NCBI GenBank assembly: GCA_002342415.1
Contig: DDPY01000015.1
Coordinates: 62,001 to 126,000, forward strand
DNA length: 64,000 nucleotides
Source of the DNA: Prevotella sp. UBA2456
GTDB lineage: Bacteria; Bacteroidota; Bacteroidia; Bacteroidales; Bacteroidaceae
Direction: 5' to 3'
The position numbers and the translations under genes were made by a program. The notes below the pieces were generated by a model. It saw only the letters and a program-made list of their open reading frames with translations. It did no database searches and had not been told where the DNA came from. Of the stretch, positions 35,386 to 43,004 are shown one piece after another (the first letter of the stretch is position 1; each line of letters starts with the position of its first letter).

Positions 35386-35417
35386 TTTGCAAAGGTACGA
35401 AAAAATTTGTACCTTTG
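35386..35417. promoter_or_regulatory. Overlapping divergent promoters of queC and the BtuB-like receptor
   Basis: Plus strand: TTTG 35386-35389 and TACCTTTG 35410-35417, spaced 20 nt, for the receptor. Minus strand: TACCTTTG at 35397-35390, 9 nt before the queC ATG. The queC -7 box overlaps the receptor -33/spacer, so polymerase binding at one should exclude the other. Confidence 0.65.
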
Positions 35418-35440
35418 CACGTCTTTTTATAAAAAACATC

Positions 35441-37531
35441 ATGTACAAACCACAATTCAACCAGCGCAAGGCCCTCCGTTTCCGCCAGTTTTCGCGGAAA
35501 GGGTATGCCCTGTTTGCCTGTCTGGGACGCGTGGTCACCATCGGTGTGCTCAGCGTAGCAACACTCAAAGCTGCTGCCAGCACCACTGCCGATGATGTGA
35601 CAGTGGCTGACGGCTCTTCCGTCAGCACGACGGCTACCGGCGACGGCATCGACAAGGAGGCAACGCTCGACGACGTCGAGGTGACGGGCTCACGCGCACC
35701 GCTTGCTCTCGGGCAAGCCGCGAGAATGGTCACTGTACTGAGCCGCGAGGACATTCAGGCGGCGCCAGTACAAAGTATTAACGATTTGCTGAAGATGGTC
35801 GTAGGCGTTGACGTGCGTCAGCGCGGACCCATTGGTGCCCAGACGGATGTGGGCATCCGTGGCGGCACAAGCGAGCAGATAACTATCCTGCTCAACGGCA
35901 TCAACATCTGCGACCCGCAGACGGGACACAACGCCTTCGACTTGCCGTGCGACCTCTCAGACATTGAGCGCATCGAGGTGTTAGAGGGACCTGCAGGCCG
36001 TGTCTACGGCACCAGTTCATTGGTGGGAGCCATCAACATCGTGACCACTTCCTCCCCTAAGTTAGGGGAGGCCAGGAGGGGTCTGAACCTGCGAATGGAA
36101 GGCGGCTCCTTCGGCTATCTCTCAGCGGTTGGCCGAATAGCACTTGCCAAACCTCAGACGGAAGGAGCTTATTCACTCCCTACCCTTCATTCTTCACTTT
36201 CAGCCAACTTCACTCGCAGCGATGGCTACTCACGCTCGAAGGCGGGAGCACAGAACAGCGACTACTCGGGCGGCAAGGTGTTTTATCAGGGCAACTATCA
36301 ACTCTCAACTCTCAACTCTCAACTCTCCTGGCACGCAGGAGTCTCTACCAAGGGCTTTGGCTCCAACACGTTCTACAGTGCCAAGTACGACGAACAATAT
36401 GAGAAAACGACCAAGATATATACGGCCATACAGGGCGAGACCAATGGATGGTTCCACTTCAGCCCTTCCGTCTATTGGAATCGTTCGTATGACCGTTTTG
36501 AACTGATACGCGGCACGGAGGCGAAGGTGCCCTTCAACTACCACCGCTCTGATGTCTTCGGCATCAACCTGAACAGCTGGTTCGACTGGCTGCTGGGCCG
36601 CACGGCCTTCGGTGCCGAGTTTCGCAACGAGGACATCGTCAGCACCAATCTCGGAGAGCAGCTAAAGGAGGCTTTCAGCCATTACAAGGTAGGACTGAAC
36701 CGTTCGAACCTCTCGTTCCATCTGGAGCACAACATCCTGCTGCGACGCTTCACCCTCTCTGCGGGCTTCATTGCCGTCAAGAACACGTGGAACCAGATGC
36801 CCTTCAAGGTCTACCCCGGCATGGATGCCAGCTACCGGTTAGGCGACAACTGGAAGGTCTATGCCTCCTATAACTCCAGCCTGCGCATGCCGTCGTTCAC
36901 CGAGCTTTACTACAGCGTGGGCGGTCACAAGGCCGACAAGTACCTGAAGCCCGAGGAGTTGCATGCCGTCGAGGGAGGCATCAAGTACAACAACCGCTGG
37001 CTCTCGGCCAAGGCCAGCGTCTTCCATCATCACCAGCGCAACACCATCGACTGGGTCCGCGACACGCGCGAGGCCGATGCCCCGTGGCAGAGTGTCAACC
37101 TCACGCGCATCAACACCCTGGGCTTCGAAACCTCTGCAACTCTCAACTCTCAACTTTCAACTCTCAACTTGTCCTACTGCTACCTGCATCAGGACAAGGA
37201 TGTGGCAGACCATCTGCAGTCGCAATACTCGCTGGAGTATCTGCGCCACAAGCTGACGGCCCGGCTGCTGATCCATCTGACCAGACGGCTCGACTGGACG
37301 CTCTGCTACCGCTATCAGGACCGTATGGGTTCCTATACCGATACCAACGGACAAGTGCAGGTCTATCACCCCTACTCCATCCTGGACTCGCGCCTCAGCT
37401 GGAATGCCGACAACTATTCTGTCTACATAGAAGGCAACAACCTGCTCTCGCACCGTTATGTCGACTACGGCAACGTGCCCCAGCCGGGTCTGTGGCTCAA
37501 GATAGGAGCGAAATACCACATCCGACTGTAA
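35441..37531 (+). CDS. BtuB-like TonB-dependent receptor containing intergenic-type repeats
   Basis: 696 aa from the ATG at 35441; the upstream part of the frame lies in the promoter. An extended signal region (FRQFSRKGYALFACLGRV...) ends near AAAST. The plug domain (about 85-210) shows VTGSRAPLALGQAARMVTVL, GVDVRQRGPIGAQTDVGIRG, ILLNGINICDPQTGHN and IERIEVLEGPAGRVYG; the barrel follows and ends LKIGAKYHIRL. This is the BtuB/cobalamin-siderophore type, not SusC. Three or four stretches are translations of repeats usually found between genes: 36051-36088 (SSPKLGEARRGLN), 36299-36327 (LSTLNSQL), 37137-37170 (ATLNSQLSTLNL), and perhaps about 36170-36200. The frame stays open. Ligand unknown. Confidence 0.88.
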   Translation: MYKPQFNQRKALRFRQFSRKGYALFACLGRVVTIGVLSVATLKAAASTTADDVTVADGSSVSTTATGDGIDKEATLDDVEVTGSRAPLALGQAARMVTVLSREDIQAAPVQSINDLLKMVVGVDVRQRGPIGAQTDVGIRGGTSEQITILLNGINICDPQTGHNAFDLPCDLSDIERIEVLEGPAGRVYGTSSLVGAINIVTTSSPKLGEARRGLNLRMEGGSFGYLSAVGRIALAKPQTEGAYSLPTLHSSLSANFTRSDGYSRSKAGAQNSDYSGGKVFYQGNYQLSTLNSQLSWHAGVSTKGFGSNTFYSAKYDEQYEKTTKIYTAIQGETNGWFHFSPSVYWNRSYDRFELIRGTEAKVPFNYHRSDVFGINLNSWFDWLLGRTAFGAEFRNEDIVSTNLGEQLKEAFSHYKVGLNRSNLSFHLEHNILLRRFTLSAGFIAVKNTWNQMPFKVYPGMDASYRLGDNWKVYASYNSSLRMPSFTELYYSVGGHKADKYLKPEELHAVEGGIKYNNRWLSAKASVFHHHQRNTIDWVRDTREADAPWQSVNLTRINTLGFETSATLNSQLSTLNLSYCYLHQDKDVADHLQSQYSLEYLRHKLTARLLIHLTRRLDWTLCYRYQDRMGSYTDTNGQVQVYHPYSILDSRLSWNADNYSVYIEGNNLLSHRYVDYGNVPQPGLWLKIGAKYHIRL
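36051..36088 (+). repeat. In-frame copy of the REP-like element
   Basis: Contains the palindrome CTCCCCTAAGTTAGGGGAG and the end GGGGTCTGAAC, matching the pattern of the right arm of the 14-135 inverted repeat (CTCCTAAGTTAGGAG ... GGTCTGAAC). It lies just after the plug-domain segment INIVTT of the receptor. Confidence 0.75.
36299..36327 (+). repeat. 7-bp array CAACTCT, 4 copies, in frame
   Basis: Four CAACTCT units in the barrel region of the BtuB-like gene, encoding LSTLNSQL. Confidence 0.8.
37137..37170 (+). repeat. 7-bp array CAACTCT-type, about 5 copies, in frame
   Basis: CAACTCT/CAACTCT/CAACTTT/CAACTCT/CAACTT, encoding ATLNSQLSTLNL late in the same receptor. This is the second copy of this family in one gene. 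Confidence 0.8.
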
Positions 37532-37575
37532 TGTAAAAGAGTTGTTCCCGATATAAAGAAAACATCAGCTTTTAT

Positions 37576-37606
37576 TTTGTCGTATCATTTTTTTGTCGTA
37601 TCTTTG
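37576..37606 (+). promoter_or_regulatory. Promoter of the Dcu transporter gene
   Basis: TTTG 37576-37579 and TATCTTTG 37599-37606, spaced 19 nt; 43 nt leader before the ATG. Confidence 0.7.
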
Positions 37607-37649
37607 CGGACAATAAGAGTATTAACAATTAAAAGCTATCTACTACATT

Positions 37650-38981
37650 ATGTCGATTACAATGATTATCCAACTGCTGATAGTGCTGGGCGCACTCTGG
37701 GTGGGCTCACGCTACGGCAGTCTGGCATTAGGAGCAATCTCCGGTATTGGACTGGCCCTTCTGGTATTTGGTTTCGGACTCAAGCCAGGCTCTCCTCCTA
37801 CCGATGTTATCTACATTATCATAGCCGCCGTCACCTGTGCTGGTATCATGCAGGCATCAGGAGGAATGGACTGGCTGATACAGATGGCCGAACGGCTGCT
37901 GCGAAAACATCCCGACCGCATCACCTTCCTGGCTCCCCTGAGCACATTCTTCCTCACCGTACTGGTGGGCACCGGACATGTGGTGTACACGCTCATGCCC
38001 ATCATCTGTGACATCGCACTCAAGAAGGGCATCCGGCCTGAGCGCCCCTGCGGTGTGGCAAGTGTCGCTTCGCAGATAGGCATCACGTGCTCGCCCATTG
38101 CCGCTGCCGTCGTGGCCTTTGTCAGCATCTCGAATGCCAACGGCTTCGATATCACGATACCCCAGGTGCTGATGGTGTCGATACCGGCCAGTCTGTGCGG
38201 ACTCATTGCCGCTGCCGCTGCATCCTTCCATCGCGGACTCGACCTGGATAAGGACCCGGAATTTCAGGCTAAGCTGAAAGACCCTGAACAGTATAAATAC
38301 ATATACGGCAATTCGGCAACGACCCTCGACAAGGAGATTCCCGCCGAAGCACGCCGCGCTGTCTATATCTTCCTGTTGGCACTGGCCGTCATCGTGCTCT
38401 TTGCCGCAGTGCCACAATTGCTGCCGTCATGGGATGGCAAGGCATTGCAGATGAACCTCGTCATACAGATTGTCATGATCTCGGCTGCCGCACTGATGAT
38501 TATCTTCTGCAAAGCAGCACCCAAGAAGGCGGTGGCAGGCGCTGTATGGCAGTCGGGCATGGTGGCCGTCGTGGCCATCTACGGCATTGCATGGCTGGCC
38601 GACACATACTTCTCGAACCATCTGGGCGAGATGCAGGCCATGCTCACCGATGTGGTGCGCCGCTATCCGTGGAGCATTGCCTTTGTCTTCTTCTTCGTGT
38701 CGGTGCTTATCAACTCGCAGGGAGCCGTCGTAGTGGCCATGCTGCCCTTGGCCTACTCGCTGGGCATCGATGGACCGGTGCTCTTAGGTGTGTTCCCCTC
38801 GGTCTATGGCTACTTCTTCATCCCCAACTATCCCTCCGACATCGCAACGGTCAACTTCGACCGTTCTGGCACAACCATCATCGGCAAGTATCTGCTGAAC
38901 CACTCGTTCATGATGCCCGGACTGATCAGTGTCTCCACAGCAACTGTCGTAGCCTATCTGCTTTCTATGATCATATACTAA
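37650..38981 (+). CDS. Anaerobic C4-dicarboxylate transporter (DcuA/DcuB family)
   Basis: 443 aa, almost entirely hydrophobic with about ten to twelve membrane spans. Conserved Dcu segments: IIAAVTCAGIMQASGGMDWL, LSTFFLTVLVGTGHVVYTLMP, RPERPCGVASVASQIGITCS and VYGYFFIPNYPSDIATVNFD. It would exchange external fumarate, malate or aspartate for internal succinate at the inner membrane, which suits a succinate-producing anaerobe. DcuA versus DcuB cannot be separated by eye. It has its own promoter; the small barrel gene follows after 23 bp. Confidence 0.92.
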   Translation: MSITMIIQLLIVLGALWVGSRYGSLALGAISGIGLALLVFGFGLKPGSPPTDVIYIIIAAVTCAGIMQASGGMDWLIQMAERLLRKHPDRITFLAPLSTFFLTVLVGTGHVVYTLMPIICDIALKKGIRPERPCGVASVASQIGITCSPIAAAVVAFVSISNANGFDITIPQVLMVSIPASLCGLIAAAAASFHRGLDLDKDPEFQAKLKDPEQYKYIYGNSATTLDKEIPAEARRAVYIFLLALAVIVLFAAVPQLLPSWDGKALQMNLVIQIVMISAAALMIIFCKAAPKKAVAGAVWQSGMVAVVAIYGIAWLADTYFSNHLGEMQAMLTDVVRRYPWSIAFVFFFVSVLINSQGAVVVAMLPLAYSLGIDGPVLLGVFPSVYGYFFIPNYPSDIATVNFDRSGTTIIGKYLLNHSFMMPGLISVSTATVVAYLLSMIIY

Positions 38982-39004
38982 TTCAAACAACAAGTAAGGA
39001 AAGA

Positions 39005-39661
39005 ATGAAAAAACTTTTAGCAATGCTGACACTCATGCTGCCCACGATGGCTTTTGCACAGTGGCGAGTGGGTGTCAATGGTGGTGCAGACCGCAACCAC
39101 TTCATCATCGACAAGCACTATCAGGCGGACTACTTCTTTGAGGACCGCTGGGGGGTGACCCTCGGTGTCATGGGACAGTATGACATCAACAGCTGGTTAG
39201 GTATCCGCGCCGAGCTCGACTGGACGCAGAAGAACTACCGCCACACCCGCAAGGTGCAGAAGACCCTGTGCTACGACTACACCAACAACTACCTGCAGCT
39301 GCCCGTCATGACGACCTTCAGTTTCGGCGGCAAGTGTCTGCGCGGATTCTGCAACACCGGTATATATTTCGGCCACTGGCTGAACAGCGGCCGCAAGGGT
39401 TTCGACACCAACAGCTTCAGCGAACGCCAGTACAACGTCAGCGAGGACATCGAGTTCAACAGCCAGCGCGACCGTCGCTTCGACTTCGGACTGCTGGCCG
39501 GCATGGGCGTGGAGTACCGCTTCCACCGCCACTGGGCCGCCCAGGTGGAGTTGCGCTACTACTATAGTTGTGTGAGCACGCAGAAGGACTACCAGCGGGT
39601 GAGCGACCCGCGATACAATTCTACCCTGGCTGTGCAGGCCGGTGTATGGTACTGCTTCTAA
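39005..39661 (+). CDS. Small outer-membrane beta-barrel protein (porin/PorT-like fold)
   Basis: 218 aa from the ATG at 39005, which gives a clean signal peptide ending AFAQ; the longer frame from 38429 is an overlap with the Dcu gene. Alternating hydrophobic strands with aromatic girdles (WRVGVNGGADRNHF, FDFGLLAGMGVEYRFHRHW, AAQVELRYYYS) and a C terminus ending in Phe (GVWYCF) fit the OMP_b-brl_2 family of 8-10-strand barrels. Function unknown. It follows the Dcu gene by 23 bp and precedes the S41 protease by 44 bp. Confidence 0.75.
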   Translation: MKKLLAMLTLMLPTMAFAQWRVGVNGGADRNHFIIDKHYQADYFFEDRWGVTLGVMGQYDINSWLGIRAELDWTQKNYRHTRKVQKTLCYDYTNNYLQLPVMTTFSFGGKCLRGFCNTGIYFGHWLNSGRKGFDTNSFSERQYNVSEDIEFNSQRDRRFDFGLLAGMGVEYRFHRHWAAQVELRYYYSCVSTQKDYQRVSDPRYNSTLAVQAGVWYCF

Positions 39662-39705
39662 AGGAAAAAGTGAACAGTGGAAATGACCTATTTTATATAA
39701 AAGAA

Positions 39706-41259
39706 ATGAAGAATAAAACCAAGATAATAGGAGCCCTGCTCCTGACACTGGCCGTCAGCTCGTGCCACAAGGACGCTGACACCATGCTCAACTACGCCTA
39801 CGCCGACAACCTGTCATTCGTCGAGGCCCAGAAGAGCTATGCCGGCAAGTTCCGCGTATTCTGGAACGCCATGAATCAGAACTATACCCTTTGGGACTAT
39901 GAGGAAGAAAACGGCGTGAACTGGGACGAAGTCTACGACAAATACCTGCCGCAGTTCGAAGCCCTCGACAAGCCCGGCACGGAGGTGACCGACTCTGCGC
40001 TGAAGGCCCTCATGGCCGAGGTGGTTGCGCCACTGCACGACGGCCACATGAGTGTCGAGTTTGAGAACCATCAGACCAATAACAGGGTAGCCGTATCACC
40101 GGGTATGATCCGTAATTACCAACGCGACGATGCCGAGGAAGCCAAGGGATTCCAGCCCTCTATGTACAACTACTACCAGAAGAACCAGCTGAAGCGCTAC
40201 TTAAGCTACGATGCCACCGCGATTGGCCAGCTGGCCAATATGGTAGGGAAGCAAGGAATCGGCCTCCAATGGGTGCGCACCCGTATTGCGGAGCTGAATG
40301 CCAAGAGCAGTCTCACCGAGAGTGAGGTCATCCTGTATGAGGGACTCACCAAACTCAACAATCAGATGGTTTCAATCATGAATCAGCCGACGTCATCGAA
40401 TTTGCTGAATAGCTTCAACGCGCTCGTACAGCAGTACAGCTATCTGAACGTGCCTTTCCTGGAGCAGATTGACCCCCGCTTCGCCCAAAAAGGGTTAAGT
40501 CTCGAGTTCGCGCAGACCAACGACGACATCGCCTATCTGCAATTCAGCAATTTCTCTCTCTCCGTCTACCTCAACGACGAAGTATTCAATCAGGAGTTAG
40601 GCGGCATTGATCGCAACAGTGAAATCCGTCAGCATGTCGTACGAGTATGGCAGGCATGGTTCAACACCATCCAGGACCTCCACAAAAGCGGACGACTCAA
40701 GGGTGTCATCATTGACGTGCGCAACAATTCCGGTGGCTACATGAGCGATGCCAACTATGTGCTCGGCGCATTGCTTCCCTCGGGCGGGATGCAATATGGA
40801 TGGTCGCGCTTCAAGCGTGGCGTGGGCCGCTACGACTTCTCGCCCTTCATGCCGAAATATATGGAAACCATGGACAAGCCGCACGAGATCATCGACGACT
40901 GCCCCATTGTGGTGCTGGCCAACAGCTCGTCTGTCAGTATGGCAGAGATGACGTCGCTCTCTGTACAACAGCTGGAGAACGGCAAGCTCATCGGCCGACG
41001 GACCTTCGGCGGAGTATGCGGACTGATCCCCAACAACTACAACTCTGAAAACTACTCAGGACACATCGGTGTGGATGGCGTCACACCCGTCTATGTCTAC
41101 TTGCCTACGGAGTGCATCTTCAACATCAACAAGAAGCCGCTCGAAGGCATCGGCGTGACACCCGACATCGAGGTTCCCTTCAACCCTCAGACGTACCAAA
41201 GCACTGGCAACGACACCCAGATAGACCGCGCCCTGGAGTTCATTCGGACGGGAAAATAA
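39706..41259 (+). CDS. S41-family peptidase lipoprotein (C-terminal processing protease-like)
   Basis: 517 aa from the ATG at 39706 (lipobox AVSSC); the frame extends back to 39568 inside the barrel gene. The C-terminal half is the S41 domain: YLQFSNFSL, VIIDVRNNSGGYMSDANYV, PIVVLANSSSVSMAEMTSLS with the catalytic Ser, then LIGRRTFGGVCGLIPN and a conserved end EGIGVTPDIEVP. The N-terminal half (about 30-300) is helical and lacks an obvious PDZ domain. It probably cleaves peptides at the surface or in the periplasm. The next gene, an S37-type peptidase, starts 31 bp downstream. Confidence 0.86.
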   Translation: MKNKTKIIGALLLTLAVSSCHKDADTMLNYAYADNLSFVEAQKSYAGKFRVFWNAMNQNYTLWDYEEENGVNWDEVYDKYLPQFEALDKPGTEVTDSALKALMAEVVAPLHDGHMSVEFENHQTNNRVAVSPGMIRNYQRDDAEEAKGFQPSMYNYYQKNQLKRYLSYDATAIGQLANMVGKQGIGLQWVRTRIAELNAKSSLTESEVILYEGLTKLNNQMVSIMNQPTSSNLLNSFNALVQQYSYLNVPFLEQIDPRFAQKGLSLEFAQTNDDIAYLQFSNFSLSVYLNDEVFNQELGGIDRNSEIRQHVVRVWQAWFNTIQDLHKSGRLKGVIIDVRNNSGGYMSDANYVLGALLPSGGMQYGWSRFKRGVGRYDFSPFMPKYMETMDKPHEIIDDCPIVVLANSSSVSMAEMTSLSVQQLENGKLIGRRTFGGVCGLIPNNYNSENYSGHIGVDGVTPVYVYLPTECIFNINKKPLEGIGVTPDIEVPFNPQTYQSTGNDTQIDRALEFIRTGK

Positions 41260-41290
41260 CAACAATCTGTAACCATTCAGCATATTACAC

Positions 41291-42931
41291 ATGACATACA
41301 GTATGAAGACAACAAACATACACCGCCTCATGGGAGCCCTGCTCCTCGCTGGCATCATGCTCACAGGCTGCACCAAGGACAACACGCTGAGCGAAATCGT
41401 CAAACCTGAAAGCCAGGAAGAGACGACCGACAAGTTCAAAGAGGCTCTGGAGGCTATCGACGGTGTGCACGACGTGAAGATGCAGGTCACCCCGTCGGGC
41501 GAGGATAGCGTCTACTATTTCTACTTCCGCCAGCTCATCGACCACGCCAACCCCGATGCGGGCACCTTCGACCAGCAGGTGGCCATCAGCTTCAAGGGCT
41601 ACGACAAGGATGTGGTGCTCCACACCCACGGCTACACCATCTATAATATCAGCCAATACTATCGCGACGACCTCAGCACGCATCTGAAAGCCAATCAGGT
41701 AAGCGTGGAGCACCGCTACTTCGGCAACTCGTTGCCCGAGCCGGCCGACAGCCCGAACTACACCTACTTCAATGCCGAGCAGCAGGCTCACGACCTGCAC
41801 ACCATCGTACAGACACTGAAGAAGAACCTGTTCAAGAGCGGCAAGTGGGCCAGCACCGGCACCAGCAAGGACGGTATCACCAGCGCACTCTATGCCTACT
41901 ACAGCGACCTGAACGGGTGGAGCGACATCGACCTTTTCATACCCTTCTGTGCGCCTTTCCTGACCGGCTCGACCACTGCCGACGGCAGCTTCACGTGCAT
42001 GGACCTCAGCACGGGCTACTATATGGACCAAGTCAGTGGCACGGGCTATGCAGCCGGCTCTGTCGAGGCTATTGCCTGCCAGCGGCTGCACGACATCCCC
42101 TACTATATCTGCACCAACAAGACACTGCGCGATGCCTGCAACAAGCACATGCTCCAGACGGATCCCACCAGCTATCGCAAGATTGTGAATCAGTACAACC
42201 TGAAGAGCCCCATGAGCACGGGCGACCTGGAGAAAGACCTCATGGCCATGACCTGCTCTATGTACAGCAGCTATCTGTTCGACAAATTCTCCTACGTACA
42301 GTTCCCGCTGTGGGCAAAGCTGGTGCCCGACCCGGCCAAGGCTGTCACCGACGACCAGGAGCTGGACCACCTGCTCACCTTCATCACCATGGGCCAAAAG
42401 ACCCTGGTCGACTCGCTGAGAGCACTGAATGCTGCGAACAGTAAGGAAGCACAGACCAGAAGCGTGCTGACCGACAGGTACGAACGATTCTGGAACTACA
42501 TCAACTCTTTGCGCCAAGAAAATGCTCAACCCTACGAAATCCAGGCGTTCAAGGAGCTGGGAGCTAACGAGTTTACCTATCAGTACGTCGACGGCACCTA
42601 CCTGACCGCTCAGCAGGTGCGTAATGTCAACCACATCTTCTCCCCGCAGTATCAGTTTGACGGCATCTTCCCGCAGGACAAAGGCAGACTCATGCGCGAC
42701 TTCCGCCAGTGGGTGGGCACAGAGTCGACACAGAACATCCTCTTCATCTATGCCTTCAACGACCCGTGGACAGGCGGACGACCCGATGACATGGCAGTCC
42801 GCCAGAATCCGAAGACCCAGATGATTATCGACCCCATAGCCGTGCATAATGCCTTCTTCCTGAACTCAGGCTATTACACCCCGCAGACGGAGCAGGCCAT
42901 CACCGATGCCGTCAACAAGTACATGAAGTAA
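41291..42931 (+). CDS. S37-like aminopeptidase lipoprotein
   Basis: 546 aa (or 542 if the ATG at 41303 is used). Lipobox LTGC. The alpha/beta-hydrolase core resembles peptidase family S37 (PS-10 prolyl/tripeptidyl aminopeptidases): VSVEHRYFGNSLPEP, then the nucleophile elbow STGTSKDGITSALYAYYSD, where most relatives have SKGG, and late FIYAFNDPWTGGRPDD with candidate Asp/His residues. It probably removes N-terminal oligopeptides from extracellular peptides. Together with the S41 protease it looks like a peptide-scavenging pair. A strong terminator at 42951 ends the unit. Confidence 0.72.
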   Translation: MTYSMKTTNIHRLMGALLLAGIMLTGCTKDNTLSEIVKPESQEETTDKFKEALEAIDGVHDVKMQVTPSGEDSVYYFYFRQLIDHANPDAGTFDQQVAISFKGYDKDVVLHTHGYTIYNISQYYRDDLSTHLKANQVSVEHRYFGNSLPEPADSPNYTYFNAEQQAHDLHTIVQTLKKNLFKSGKWASTGTSKDGITSALYAYYSDLNGWSDIDLFIPFCAPFLTGSTTADGSFTCMDLSTGYYMDQVSGTGYAAGSVEAIACQRLHDIPYYICTNKTLRDACNKHMLQTDPTSYRKIVNQYNLKSPMSTGDLEKDLMAMTCSMYSSYLFDKFSYVQFPLWAKLVPDPAKAVTDDQELDHLLTFITMGQKTLVDSLRALNAANSKEAQTRSVLTDRYERFWNYINSLRQENAQPYEIQAFKELGANEFTYQYVDGTYLTAQQVRNVNHIFSPQYQFDGIFPQDKGRLMRDFRQWVGTESTQNILFIYAFNDPWTGGRPDDMAVRQNPKTQMIIDPIAVHNAFFLNSGYYTPQTEQAITDAVNKYMK

Positions 42932-42950
42932 CCCCCGCAAGCAAGCAGGC

Positions 42951-42996
42951 ACAAAATAACCCACCCTTATCGGACAATAAGGGTGGGTTATTTTGT
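42951..42996. terminator. Bidirectional intrinsic terminator
   Basis: A 20-bp perfect stem (42951-42970 with 42977-42996) and a 6-nt loop, flanked by A-run and T-run (AAAATAACCC / GGGTTATTTT). It serves the S37 gene on the plus strand and the first leukocidin-like gene on the minus strand, whose stop is at 43005. Confidence 0.9.
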
Positions 42997-43004
42997 AAGC
43001 CTAC

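Noticed and set aside
38429..39004. N-terminal extension of the small barrel protein
   Set aside because: It overlaps the Dcu transporter gene in another frame; the ATG at 39005 gives a clean signal peptide.
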